Shown: piece by piece, positions 9,573 to 17,585 of the stretch
Layout of the letters: each line of letters begins with the position of its first letter
How positions within the stretch are numbered: position 1 is the stretch's first letter
DNA from: Xenorhabdus stockiae
GTDB taxonomy: Bacteria > Pseudomonadota > Gammaproteobacteria > Enterobacterales > Enterobacteriaceae
Assembly: GCF_002632825.1 (NCBI RefSeq)
Contig: NZ_NJAJ01000015.1
Coordinates: forward strand, 50,886-114,885
Direction of reading: 5' to 3'
DNA: 64,000 nt
Notes under the pieces: model-generated
The model's input: the letters and a program-made list of their open reading frames with translations, nothing else
What the model was told of the DNA's origin: nothing
The model's database searches: none
Program-made: the position numbers and the translations under genes

Positions 9573-9611
9573 TTCAGTGAGTTTACCAGTAAACAATAAA
9601 TGATTTTTAAT

Positions 9612-9644
9612 GAATAAACCCCATGTTGAATGGGGCTTATTTTT
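9612..9644. repeat. gdhA terminator, copy 1 of a 33-bp direct repeat
   Basis: The hairpin AACCCCAT / ATGGGGCTT with a 5-base loop is followed by TATTTTT, a good terminator 40 bases past gdhA. The whole 33-bp segment from GAATAAACC to TATTTTT recurs exactly at 10855-10887 in the same orientation. The stop codon of the minus-strand lipase gene begins at its last base. Confidence 0.9.
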
Positions 9645-10534
9645 CAAGCATCCCGCGTTACTTGCAGACAATCATTCCATGTTTGCTTGTCTTCTGGAAA
9701 ATCTCCATCAAGCACTTCGAAAAATTTGTATTTATTTAATAAAGCAAGATAAGTGAGTATAGCATGTTTGCAACCTATGGAATCCTTTACTATTACATCG
9801 TCTCTTGGCTGTAGTTCATAAACAGTTGGAAGTTGATAAGAGTTAGGTGGTAATGAAGGAATGATATCTTCTACATAATTAATAACGACATTATCACGAA
9901 AATGTTGATTAACATATGTTACAAATTCATAATTTCCTACATTTGGACTGGCAAATAAGCAAGATCTGCAATTAGGTGCTTTATCATAAATATCCCTCAT
10001 AAGATAAGTCCCCATTGCAGCACCAAGGCTATGACCGGAGATAGTACAATAACCATTTGTTCCGATAAATTGTGTGATGGCATCTGCTAGTGGGAGGCTC
10101 TGATAATTAATCCCTGTTGTGTTATCAGGAACAATCAGACGCAAAGAATTATACATTGAATAAAAACCGTCAAAAACTATTTGATCAGGTGTATCAGGCC
10201 AAGGGGATATAGGTATTACATCAAGGTTCTTTATCCATTCGGTAATATTTTTTGTCCCACGGATAGTAAGAACGTATTCTCCGGGGTTAGTTATTCTCTC
10301 TACTATATATCCAAAGTTAACTCTTTCTTCCAAAATCATTAATTCTTTTTTATTCGTTTTTGGATTCATAAAAATATTGTAATCATTACTATAAATATAG
10401 CATTTCAGTTTCCAACCATCTTTTTCTATACGCGGGTCTGGAGGTGGCGTAAGGTTATCAGGATATCGTTCATACATATCTGATGCATATAGAATTAGTG
10501 CTGCAAAACTATCGTTGTAATTTACTGTAAACAT
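9644..10534 (-). CDS. Class-3 (triacylglycerol) lipase-family protein
   Basis: A 296-residue protein without a signal peptide. It has the Lipase_3 pattern: the nucleophile elbow ISGHSLGAAMGTYL with Ser169, a likely catalytic Asp223 in NYVEDIIPSLPP and His257 in CKHAILTYL, and an upstream oxyanion strand YVLTIRGTKNITEWIKNLD. The triad spacing is normal for the fungal-type lipase fold, so the enzyme should be active on acyl esters or phospholipids. Export, if any, would need a non-Sec route; type VI secretion is possible, as related proteins in insect pathogens are effectors, but no secretion partner is adjacent. The gene lies alone between two identical copies of the gdhA terminator and has AT-rich flanks, suggesting recent insertion. 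Confidence 0.75.
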   Translation of the reverse strand: MFTVNYNDSFAALILYASDMYERYPDNLTPPPDPRIEKDGWKLKCYIYSNDYNIFMNPKTNKKELMILEERVNFGYIVERITNPGEYVLTIRGTKNITEWIKNLDVIPISPWPDTPDQIVFDGFYSMYNSLRLIVPDNTTGINYQSLPLADAITQFIGTNGYCTISGHSLGAAMGTYLMRDIYDKAPNCRSCLFASPNVGNYEFVTYVNQHFRDNVVINYVEDIIPSLPPNSYQLPTVYELQPRDDVIVKDSIGCKHAILTYLALLNKYKFFEVLDGDFPEDKQTWNDCLQVTRDA

Positions 10535-10854
10535 AGTCCAGTCCCATTCTTATTGGTATAATAAAAATTAAAGTGATAATTAAAGTATATTTCAAATTTT
10601 AAAATTTTCCTGAAATTAGTAAGTGTTTTTATTTTATTGATTTGTTAATTTTTTATTATTCAGGTTAATATTGATTGGTTTTTTTTGGTGGGTTTAATCT
10701 AATCATTTAATTAGAAAGTTATATTATATTAATAATTTAAATTATTAATATATTAATTTAAATATGAATTCTTTTCAAGCTATCGATACTTCGTCAATTC
10801 TTTATCCAGAATGAAAAGTGATAATTAAGATATAAAGTTAACTAATTTTTTTAC
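10535..10854. other. AT-rich spacer upstream of the lipase gene
   Basis: No gene seen. Extremely AT-rich, especially 10560-10770, and presumably carries the lipase promoter reading leftwards. The boundary with the second terminator copy is at 10855. Confidence 0.5.
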
Positions 10855-10887
10855 GAATAAACCCCATGTTGAATGGGGCTTATTTTT
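10855..10887. repeat. Copy 2 of the 33-bp gdhA terminator repeat; terminator of the RiPP operon
   Basis: Exact repeat of 9612-9644. Here the hairpin lies 18 bases beyond the stop of the minus-strand ABC exporter gene and has a longer T-run on the plus strand. On the minus strand the stem is followed by TTTATTCG, so it can end the RiPP operon. Confidence 0.85.
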
Positions 10888-10904
10888 TTGAATCTTAAGT
10901 ACAA

Positions 10905-13070
10905 TCAGAATAAAACAGTGCCGGATCTGGAAAATTCCGTAAAAGTTTTTTCTTTTAGATTATATATTCTATCCGCGGCAGCAATCGTTTCAGGCCGATG
11001 TGCTACAAAAATGCGGGTAATGGGCATCTGTTTTATAGCGTTATTGATCTTTCGTTCATTAAATACATCGAGGTCACTCGTTGCTTCATCAAGAAAAAGG
11101 ATTCGTGGGCGCTTATAAAGTGCTCTGGCCAGAGATACGCGCTGCTTTTGTCCTCCTGAAAGAATACTTCCCATATCACCTATCATTGTTTCGTACTGCA
11201 TTGGCATAGCGATAATTTCGTTATGTATTGCTGCTGCTTTGGCACACTCATACATCCATTCAAGGTCGGGCTGAGGATCAAAAGAGGAAATATTATCCAT
11301 CAGAGAGGCCGCAAAAAGTTTGTCTTCCTGCATCACAAAGGCGGTATGCCGCCGATATTCGTCAATACCAATCTGTCGTATGCTGGTTCCATCAATCAAT
11401 ACACTTCCTGATTGGGGAATGGCTAAGCCCGCCATTATTCTGAGAAGAGTGGATTTACCACAACCCGACGCCCCGATAATTGCGATATTCTCGCCTGCAT
11501 TAATTTCCAGATTGATATCTTTAAAAATAAATGGCTCAGCTTCACCGTAACGATAGGAGAGATTATTGAGCGTTATCCGACCTTCTACAACCTCAAGCGG
11601 AACTAAGTTTTTTGAATACCAAGCGTCCTCTGTTTCTGCGGTTGCAACGTCTGTTAGGCGATCTGAGTGTATTGATATAAGGCGAAAATTAAAAAGTGAA
11701 TTAATCACTTTAATAGAGCGGGTAAGGAACATATCAGCGTAGAGCATAAAGGCGAATAGAGTCCCTGTTGTTATTGCGCCATGTTCCATGAGATTACCAC
11801 CAAAGAATAAAATCGTTGCTGATGAAAGCCCTGTAAGAAATCCTGACAGGGTTTGGTTTATCAGATCTATCTTGAATAAATGCGCTCGGGCATTAGCTGT
11901 GTTGATAACTTTATTCAGCCATGTCATACGCCGATTTTCTGTCAGGGAAAATACTTTGACACATGCCACATTTCGAACTGTTTCAAGGAAATGAGATGAC
12001 TGTAATGCTTCATTGTGAATGGCCTCAACTCGGGCACTTTTGTATGTGTTATAGAGCGCAAGTTTTACGCTGAGATAAATAAAGATGATGAGCAGGGAAA
12101 TAACAGCCAGAAGTGCGCTGTAACAAAACATCAGAGTTATCAGTGTTAGTAGAATGAGCACATCAAGCAAGGAAGTCAGCATTTCTGCGGTGAAGGCTTC
12201 TTTAATTTCATTGAGTGATGTCAGCCGAGACGCTATATCTCCTACATGACGCTTTTCAAAGAATGTTAACGGAAGGCTCAGCAACTGGTTAAAAAAGCCT
12301 ATACTCCACTGTATTCCCAAAGAGTAGCGCATTGCCATCAGAGTCCAGGCTCGGATGATGCTGAGTGCAGAGCGGAGAATAAGTAGAAAAATAACGCCAA
12401 TAACAATCAGATTCAGCATTTCGAAGTCACTGGATCGCAAAACAATATCAATAATAAATTGAGAGCTGAGGGGAATTGAGAGAGCTAGCCCCTCAATAAA
12501 AAGTGATATCAGAATGATTTTTAGTAGTGTGATTTTAAGGTTAGCTACACCCCGGAACATATCTGTGATAGTGATACTTTCACTCACTTTTTCCTTTTTA
12601 AAATCAGACCGTGGCCATACTTCCAGAACTATTCCCGTGAATTTATTTGACAATTCTTTTAGGGAAATGATTTTTTTCCCTAAGGCAGGATCATGGATAA
12701 CGGCGTTTTTCTTTGTGATTTTTTTTAGCACGACGAAATGATTAAAGGACCAGTGCAGAATACATGGAAGCCTGACGTTTCTGAGTTCTTCGAGATCAAG
12801 GCGTATGGCTCTGGCATTCATATTTATTCTATCTGCTACTGTGATGAGTTGTCTTAATGACATGCCATTGTTTGATACGTCGAAAATTTTCCTCATGCTG
12901 TAAACATCCGTTTCCCGTTCGTGCCAGCTTGCAATCATGGCTAAACAGGCTAATCCGCACTCTGTTACCTCTGTTTGCAGGATTACAGGTAGTTTTTTAG
13001 TGAAAAACTCGAAAAAGCCACTGATTTTATATCGTGTATCCTTATTGTGTGTTGTCACATATTCTTTCAT
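10905..13070 (-). CDS. xyeE-like: Peptidase-containing ABC transporter (C39 leader peptidase/exporter)
   Basis: A 721-residue bacteriocin-type exporter. The N-terminal C39 cysteine peptidase keeps its catalytic set: Gln32 and Cys38 in LQTEVTECGLACLAMI, His111 in HWSFNHFVVL and Asp127 in HDPALG. Then come a six-helix membrane domain (about 175-460) and an ATPase with Walker A GASGCGKST (533-541), signature LSGGQ (637-641), Walker B ILFLDEATSDLD and switch VAHRPE. It should cut the precursor after its double glycine and export the core. It is the last gene of the operon and overlaps the HlyD gene by 29 bp. The letter in the symbol is only descriptive. Confidence 0.9.
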   Translation of the reverse strand: MKEYVTTHNKDTRYKISGFFEFFTKKLPVILQTEVTECGLACLAMIASWHERETDVYSMRKIFDVSNNGMSLRQLITVADRINMNARAIRLDLEELRNVRLPCILHWSFNHFVVLKKITKKNAVIHDPALGKKIISLKELSNKFTGIVLEVWPRSDFKKEKVSESITITDMFRGVANLKITLLKIILISLFIEGLALSIPLSSQFIIDIVLRSSDFEMLNLIVIGVIFLLILRSALSIIRAWTLMAMRYSLGIQWSIGFFNQLLSLPLTFFEKRHVGDIASRLTSLNEIKEAFTAEMLTSLLDVLILLTLITLMFCYSALLAVISLLIIFIYLSVKLALYNTYKSARVEAIHNEALQSSHFLETVRNVACVKVFSLTENRRMTWLNKVINTANARAHLFKIDLINQTLSGFLTGLSSATILFFGGNLMEHGAITTGTLFAFMLYADMFLTRSIKVINSLFNFRLISIHSDRLTDVATAETEDAWYSKNLVPLEVVEGRITLNNLSYRYGEAEPFIFKDINLEINAGENIAIIGASGCGKSTLLRIMAGLAIPQSGSVLIDGTSIRQIGIDEYRRHTAFVMQEDKLFAASLMDNISSFDPQPDLEWMYECAKAAAIHNEIIAMPMQYETMIGDMGSILSGGQKQRVSLARALYKRPRILFLDEATSDLDVFNERKINNAIKQMPITRIFVAHRPETIAAADRIYNLKEKTFTEFSRSGTVLF

Positions 13071-14307
13071 ATACCCTCTTCACTGGCATAAAGAGCCATT
13101 CGTAATTCTTTCTGGTTCTTACATATATCTCTGTCTCTACTTTCATACCCGGCAGAAGGGAAAGTGATTTTTGTTGTTCTGTCATAACTGGCCGTACCGT
13201 TATGCGGAAAAGCGCTTTACCTTCACTATTAGTCTGAGCTGATGGAGGGATATTGACCGGGGCTTCTGAGATTGCTTCGATGACTCCTGCAACCTTTCCA
13301 TACCACTGATATGGATACGCTGCTATCCTCATTTTTACCTGTTGTCCATCAGCCACATCGCCGAGAGAATCGGATGAAGAAAGCAGTTCAATTTTTGGCC
13401 TTGCAGCCAGAGGGACGATGACGGCGACTTGTTGGCCTGCTTTTACTCTCTCTCCTTTATGGGCTGTCACACTGGTTATCTTTCCATTAAATGGGGCGAC
13501 AATCAGATATTCTCTTTGCTTTTCTATATTCAGAATCTTTTGTTTTATGCCAGCAATTTCAGCTGTAATTAATTTTTTCGCTGAATCCGCCTCCCTATCA
13601 GTCGCTGATATTTTCTTTTTAAAATCCAGCAACTCTCCTTGCAGGGTAATTATTTTTACCCTTGCAGACGAGAGATTTACTATGGCTGAATAATAATCCT
13701 TCTTCCTGTCAATAAATTCAGAATCACGCGCAAGGCCTTTTTTGCGTAATTGTTCATATAAGCTGGATTTTTTTTCGAACCATTTCCTCTGTTCTTCCGC
13801 ATTTTTTATCAGGATATTTAAACCATTTATTTCCTGTTCTTTATTTTTTATTCGCTCAATAAAGTAATTTTTATTTTCCTCAGCTTCGGTGGTGATAATA
13901 TTAATTTTTTTCAACAGTATGTTCCGTTGTTTTTTCAAACTCTCTTCTATTTCAAATTTGGTAGCACCAAGATTAGTTTCAGTTTCATCACTCACAGAAA
14001 AAATAACTTCACCTTGCTTAATGAGTTTTTTTTCTGAAGCGACTGAATTAATAATTATGCCATTGTTTTGTGCAATGAGTGACACAGCCGGAGGATCATA
14101 AATGACATTACCGGAGGCGTTAACTCTTTCGCTATAAGAGCCGAAGATAATGATTGAGACAATAAAAGCAACAGTCAGCATGCCTGTCAGAATACAAATG
14201 GAGAGGCTGGATGGAATATCCAGATAAGATACGCCAAGCCATCCCTCCTGTTTATGTTGCAGAGCTTCGGCACGATAGATTGAGTTTTCATGCTTTTCTG
14301 TGCTCAT
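13042..14307 (-). CDS. HlyD-family membrane-fusion (adaptor) protein
   Basis: A 421-residue periplasmic adaptor of the HlyD/colicin-V type. A cytoplasmic N-terminus is followed by one membrane anchor (about residues 32-52, ILTGMLTVAFIVSIIIF), a split biotinyl/lipoyl domain (SASGNVIY-like N-terminal half and GKITSVTAHKGERVKAGQQV), and a long coiled coil between them (about 120-240, rich in E, K and L). It should join the ABC exporter to an outer-membrane channel, probably TolC, which is not encoded here. Its start overlaps the aspartyl protease gene by 20 bp and its end overlaps the ABC gene, so all three are co-translated. Confidence 0.88.
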   Translation of the reverse strand: MSTEKHENSIYRAEALQHKQEGWLGVSYLDIPSSLSICILTGMLTVAFIVSIIIFGSYSERVNASGNVIYDPPAVSLIAQNNGIIINSVASEKKLIKQGEVIFSVSDETETNLGATKFEIEESLKKQRNILLKKINIITTEAEENKNYFIERIKNKEQEINGLNILIKNAEEQRKWFEKKSSLYEQLRKKGLARDSEFIDRKKDYYSAIVNLSSARVKIITLQGELLDFKKKISATDREADSAKKLITAEIAGIKQKILNIEKQREYLIVAPFNGKITSVTAHKGERVKAGQQVAVIVPLAARPKIELLSSSDSLGDVADGQQVKMRIAAYPYQWYGKVAGVIEAISEAPVNIPPSAQTNSEGKALFRITVRPVMTEQQKSLSLLPGMKVETEIYVRTRKNYEWLFMPVKRVYERICDNTQ

Positions 14308-15202
14308 TGGAAAAAAAGACCCTTTTATTTTTAAAATCTATGATTAATTTCCGATTTCGGAGAAAGCTGTTTCCGAGAAGGCCATCAATTTTTTCCATAT
14401 GCTGAAAATGTCCATCAACAATTACAGCCCCGAACTGTTCTGCTTTTCCGGTCACCGATTTAACTGTCAGCATTGCGGCTTCACATCCTTTATTATCCAT
14501 TTTCGGATTAACCGCGAGGCAACTTGTTGGCGTATAGGCTTTAAGTCTTTCACGCCATATCATAGATACGGTAGCACCGGTATCCAGGATCATGTGGTAT
14601 TTATGACCAGATAGCTCGACATCAAAAACCATTCCACTGGAAGATCTTTGGAAAGGAAGTTCTGTAAACCCTTTTGGTGGCTTGTTTTTATCGGTAACGC
14701 TATTTGTTATTGTGAGTGAATTAGAGATGTAATCTAATATTATCTGTTTATCTTTGAAAGCATCAAGACCCACAACAGGTTTATCGGGTAAATTTCCTTT
14801 TTTATAAACTAGCAGTCCCCACGGTTTAAATGGAGTAATGCTCACGTTTTTAAATTCTATATTGTTTACGTTTAAGGAGCTGACTAAATATTTTATATTT
14901 TTCTGAACCTTACCGGTTAAATCTGTACTGTAATAAATACTTTCTTTTTTGAGTCCTTTAATTTTATTTATCTGAGATTCGTAAAGATAAAACCCCATAG
15001 AAGAGCCTGTATCAATCATTGCATATACTGGTTGTCCATCAATAATAAATGTTGAATAGGGAACGGAATATTTATCAAAGCTCAGCTTTAGAGTTATAGG
15101 TTTTTCTAAATTATCAATAGAATTATTAGCGATGGAGTTATTTGATAAAATGGCTAAGGCAAAAAATGAAAGCGTAGATAACCAATAATTAAATCTTATC
15201 AT
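14288..15202 (-). CDS. Secreted retropepsin-like aspartyl protease of the RiPP operon
   Basis: A 304-residue protein with a Sec signal (residues 1-26, ending SNNSIAN), hence periplasmic or outer-membrane exposed. It carries two aspartyl-protease active-site motifs, Asp64 in YAMIDTGSSMGF and Asp207 in YHMILDTGATVSMIW, each followed by a hydrophobic-Gly segment (PVVGLDAF and IDGLLGNSFL), so a single chain can form the complete two-lobed active site. Retropepsin-like proteins are common in bacteria but rarely characterised. Its position between maturase and adaptor genes, with coupled translation, implies a role in final processing of the peptide or self-protection. That role is inference. Ends overlapping the HlyD gene by 20 bp. 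Confidence 0.8.
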   Translation of the reverse strand: MIRFNYWLSTLSFFALAILSNNSIANNSIDNLEKPITLKLSFDKYSVPYSTFIIDGQPVYAMIDTGSSMGFYLYESQINKIKGLKKESIYYSTDLTGKVQKNIKYLVSSLNVNNIEFKNVSITPFKPWGLLVYKKGNLPDKPVVGLDAFKDKQIILDYISNSLTITNSVTDKNKPPKGFTELPFQRSSSGMVFDVELSGHKYHMILDTGATVSMIWRERLKAYTPTSCLAVNPKMDNKGCEAAMLTVKSVTGKAEQFGAVIVDGHFQHMEKIDGLLGNSFLRNRKLIIDFKNKRVFFSNEHRKA

Positions 15203-15220
15203 TGTTGGAATTCGCTATTT

Positions 15221-16399
15221 TTATTGTTGGATATTTTCTATTATTGTTTCTTCACTAACACCAGCTTCAATCAAGTGTGATGCAGCGCGACTGAGAAAAA
15301 CCCGCATGGATGGACAGAAAACGGTTTTATTATTAAAGCGATTGGTTGGTGAAAAACGGTTAACCAGACGACCACCATGACAGATTTTACTCCATATACA
15401 GTCATTGCAATCTTCAGGTAATTCACTATTCAGTGAAGAGTATTCTTTAGCATTAGTTGATTCGAGCACACTTGAGAGAGTTAATTCTCTGACATGACCA
15501 ATGGGATTAAATATTTTATCTGAGGTTGAGCGCAGGGTGTCATCAATACGGAGCAGACCATCAGAAGTTACAGTGAAAGCATAAACCGATTCAACATTGG
15601 CACTTATGCCTATGATACGGTTAAACTGGCTATTAAGCATTGTGCCCAGGTATGTGTTAAAGATCCTGACAAAAATATTTGGTTGACCGTCAGCAAACCA
15701 GGCGTCAAGCGCTTCATTGAGGAATCGGCCAATTCCCTCGGCGTCAGTGCTATCAGCATGTTGATCATCAGGTATGAGGAAATCGAAACGCTGGCATTTG
15801 AGTTCTTTTGAGAAGTGATGATAAATTTCTCCTCCATTAGCGTTAGCATTTGCCACAGAGAGAATTCCTGGTTCTGCCGGAATACGTCCTTTCGCCCACG
15901 CATTTTGGAGCATACGTAAGCCATTAACTGTTCCTTCGTAAGTGCTTTTTCCTTTTCGATCTAATCGATGCCTATCATTGATGTGTTTTGGTCCGTCTAT
16001 AGATATGCTTGCATGAACTTGGTGTTTTTCAAAAAGAGCAATCCATTCATCATCAATCAGAATACCGTTGGTCTGTAATGCCAAAACTAGTTGAGAGTTA
16101 CCATAGTTACCTTCGCGGAGAATCTCACACATTTGATTGAAACGTTCTTTTTTCATCATCAGTGGTTCGCCACCATGAAAATCTACCTGAATCACCTCAA
16201 TATGGTTTTCTATTACAGAGCGTTCAAAGAATCCTCTCAGTGCCGCTATATTATCAAGAGATATAATTGGAGCACTGTCAGCAGCCAATGTATTGCCCAT
16301 ATTAAATACATAGCAGTAAGTACAATTAATATTGCATCGCTCACTGACTTTTAGAATTATTTCAAGATGTTTAATCTTCTCTCGCTTTATTATCGTCAT
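15221..16399 (-). CDS. xyeB: Radical SAM/SPASM peptide maturase, XyeB-like
   Basis: A ~392-residue enzyme. The CX3CX2C motif CNINCTYC (residues about 22-29 from the ATG) binds the SAM-cleaving [4Fe-4S] cluster; the C-terminal SPASM region has CNDCIWSKICHGG and a later FCPSM cysteine for auxiliary clusters. GGEPL, DVNGLRML-like and SIDGP segments are typical of the fold. By context and layout it matches the XyeB family, whose studied members form carbon-carbon links between an aromatic ring and the beta carbon of a residue two places on. I start it at the ATG at 16397-16399, 7 bases after GGAGA; a GTG six bases earlier is too close to the ribosome site. It lies 62 bp after the precursor gene. 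Confidence 0.88.
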   Translation of the reverse strand: MTIIKREKIKHLEIILKVSERCNINCTYCYVFNMGNTLAADSAPIISLDNIAALRGFFERSVIENHIEVIQVDFHGGEPLMMKKERFNQMCEILREGNYGNSQLVLALQTNGILIDDEWIALFEKHQVHASISIDGPKHINDRHRLDRKGKSTYEGTVNGLRMLQNAWAKGRIPAEPGILSVANANANGGEIYHHFSKELKCQRFDFLIPDDQHADSTDAEGIGRFLNEALDAWFADGQPNIFVRIFNTYLGTMLNSQFNRIIGISANVESVYAFTVTSDGLLRIDDTLRSTSDKIFNPIGHVRELTLSSVLESTNAKEYSSLNSELPEDCNDCIWSKICHGGRLVNRFSPTNRFNNKTVFCPSMRVFLSRAASHLIEAGVSEETIIENIQQ

Positions 16400-16414
16400 T
16401 ATCACATCTCCATG

Positions 16415-16452
16415 AATAAATAGGAGAGATAAACGCTTCTCTCCTATTTATT
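16415..16452 (-). promoter_or_regulatory. Stem-loop between RiPP precursor and maturase genes
   Basis: A perfect 15-bp stem (16415-16429 with 16438-16452) and 8-base loop sits between the precursor stop and the maturase start. No T-run follows on the coding strand, so it is more likely a processing or stability element than a full terminator. Such elements let the precursor be made in excess over the enzymes. The maturase ribosome site begins right after the stem. Confidence 0.6.
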
Positions 16453-16461
16453 TTATGATTA

Positions 16462-16617
16462 TTACAGAGACTTACTCCAATTTCCAAAGGCATTCACCCA
16501 GCCACCGGAAACTGTATCTAATAGACTATCAACGAGTTCTTTTCGCTGAGTTTTATTTTTATCTGAATTGATTATTTGAGATTTATTTTCTGCTATTTCA
16601 CGTTGTAATTTGCTCAT
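16462..16617 (-). CDS. xyeA: XyeA-like triceptide precursor peptide (51 residues)
   Basis: A small gene directly upstream of the radical SAM maturase, with a strong ribosome site (AAGGAGATACC before the ATG at 16615-16617). The leader is polar and helical (MSKLQREIAENKSQ to about residue 30), then ELVDSLLDTVSGG, a double-glycine cleavage site at 38-39, and the core WVNAFGNWSKSL. The core contains three aromatic-X-Asn/Lys units, WVN (40-42), FGN (44-46) and WSK (47-49), exactly the substrate pattern for three-residue cyclophane formation by XyeB-type enzymes. Double glycine matches the C39 peptidase encoded downstream. The mature product is predicted as a 12-residue, triply cyclised peptide. 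The structure is inferred from the motif. Confidence 0.88.
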   Translation of the reverse strand: MSKLQREIAENKSQIINSDKNKTQRKELVDSLLDTVSGGWVNAFGNWSKSL

Positions 16618-16763
16618 GGTATCTCCTTATTTTTCAAATGAGATGTCATATCTAAAATAGTGATGACTTCCGGAGTATAGAGTTAGTTATTTATACGAAC
16701 GCTAAACAACAGTGTAACAATTGATATACTGTTTTATTTCTTATTTAAAACATAACTGTGACG
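16618..16763 (-). promoter_or_regulatory. Promoter region of the RiPP operon
   Basis: The only space for an operon promoter, bounded by the rsmJ terminator on the right. A candidate -10 (TATACT on the minus strand, 16674-16679) lies about 57 bases before the precursor start; no convincing -35 is seen at 17 bases, so an activator may be needed. Confidence 0.35.
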
Positions 16764-16801
16764 TATTTATTTTTCAGGTATGAATACCTGAAAAATAAAT
16801 A
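16764..16801. terminator. Perfect 18-bp inverted repeat, terminator of prlC-rsmJ
   Basis: Arms 16764-16781 and 16784-16801 are perfect 18-bp complements with a 2-base centre. A central GC core (CAGGTAT/ATACCTG) is flanked by A and T tracts on both sides. It lies just after rsmJ and insulates it from the RiPP operon promoter. Confidence 0.75.
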
Positions 16802-16824
16802 TATTTAATGAAGATGGTGTGTCA

Positions 16825-17580
16825 TCAACAAGGATAAATATCAAACCGGTGGTTTTTGGTGGTAATGGCGGCGGATGCTTTCACTCCTGCCATTGGTTCT
16901 GCGTAATCAGGCCGTTTCACTACAACACGGCGCTTTGCCAGAGCACGGGCTGGTCCTAACAGTGCATCAGCATCTTCATCAGCACCCACGAGAGACTGGA
17001 ATACACGCATTTCTTTTTTGACCAGAGCACTTTTTTGTCGATGCGGATACATAGGATCAAGATAAACCACATCCGGTTGCGGAGTGATATCTGTCAAGGC
17101 GGTAATACTTGAAGCGTGGATTAAGGTCATGCGTTCTTTCAGCCACTCGCCGATTTCTTCATCCTGATAACCGCGTTGTAGGCCATCATCCAGCAATGCC
17201 GCAACGACCGGGTTGCGTTCCAGCATTCTGACATGGCAACCGATTGAGGCCAGAACAAAAGCATCCCTTCCTAGCCCTGCTGTGGCATCAACGACTGTGG
17301 GTAAATAATCTTTCTTGATGCCGACTGCTTTCGCAACGGCTTCACCGCGCCCGCCACCAAAGCGGCGGCGATGCGCCATTGTTCCGGTCACGAAATCAAC
17401 ATAAATTCCGCCCAGCTTCGGCTCATCGCGTTTACGTAGCTCCAGCCGCTCAGGAGTCAGAACCAAGGCCATAACGGAATCTTCATCGTGTACCAGACTC
17501 CAGCGTTCAGCCAAATGAGATAAGGCGCTGCTATCAGCGCCCTGTTCGCAAATCAAACAAATTTTCACGCGAGTTTCCAC
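16825..17580 (-). CDS. rsmJ: 16S rRNA (guanine-1516-N2)-methyltransferase RsmJ
   Basis: A 251-residue cytosolic methyltransferase (E. coli RsmJ, formerly YhiQ, has 250). The SAM-binding motif [20 protein letters not shown] is followed by [18 protein letters not shown], and the catalytic motif reads [22 protein letters not shown], as in N2-guanine methyltransferases. RsmJ modifies G1516 of 16S rRNA. It follows prlC by 5 bp, the same operon as in E. coli, and should share its heat-shock promoter. A short stretch resembling its 5' coding region is found downstream of the second prlC copy. Confidence 0.94.
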   Translation of the reverse strand: METRVKICLICEQGADSSALSHLAERWSLVHDEDSVMALVLTPERLELRKRDEPKLGGIYVDFVTGTMAHRRRFGGGRGEAVAKAVGIKKDYLPTVVDATAGLGRDAFVLASIGCHVRMLERNPVVAALLDDGLQRGYQDEEIGEWLKERMTLIHASSITALTDITPQPDVVYLDPMYPHRQKSALVKKEMRVFQSLVGADEDADALLGPARALAKRRVVVKRPDYAEPMAGVKASAAITTKNHRFDIYPC

Positions 17581-17585
17581 ACAAA

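Noticed and set aside
9644..10534. Lipase as a certain type VI effector
   Set aside because: No PAAR, VgrG or immunity gene is adjacent and no export signal is visible, so only the enzyme family is claimed.
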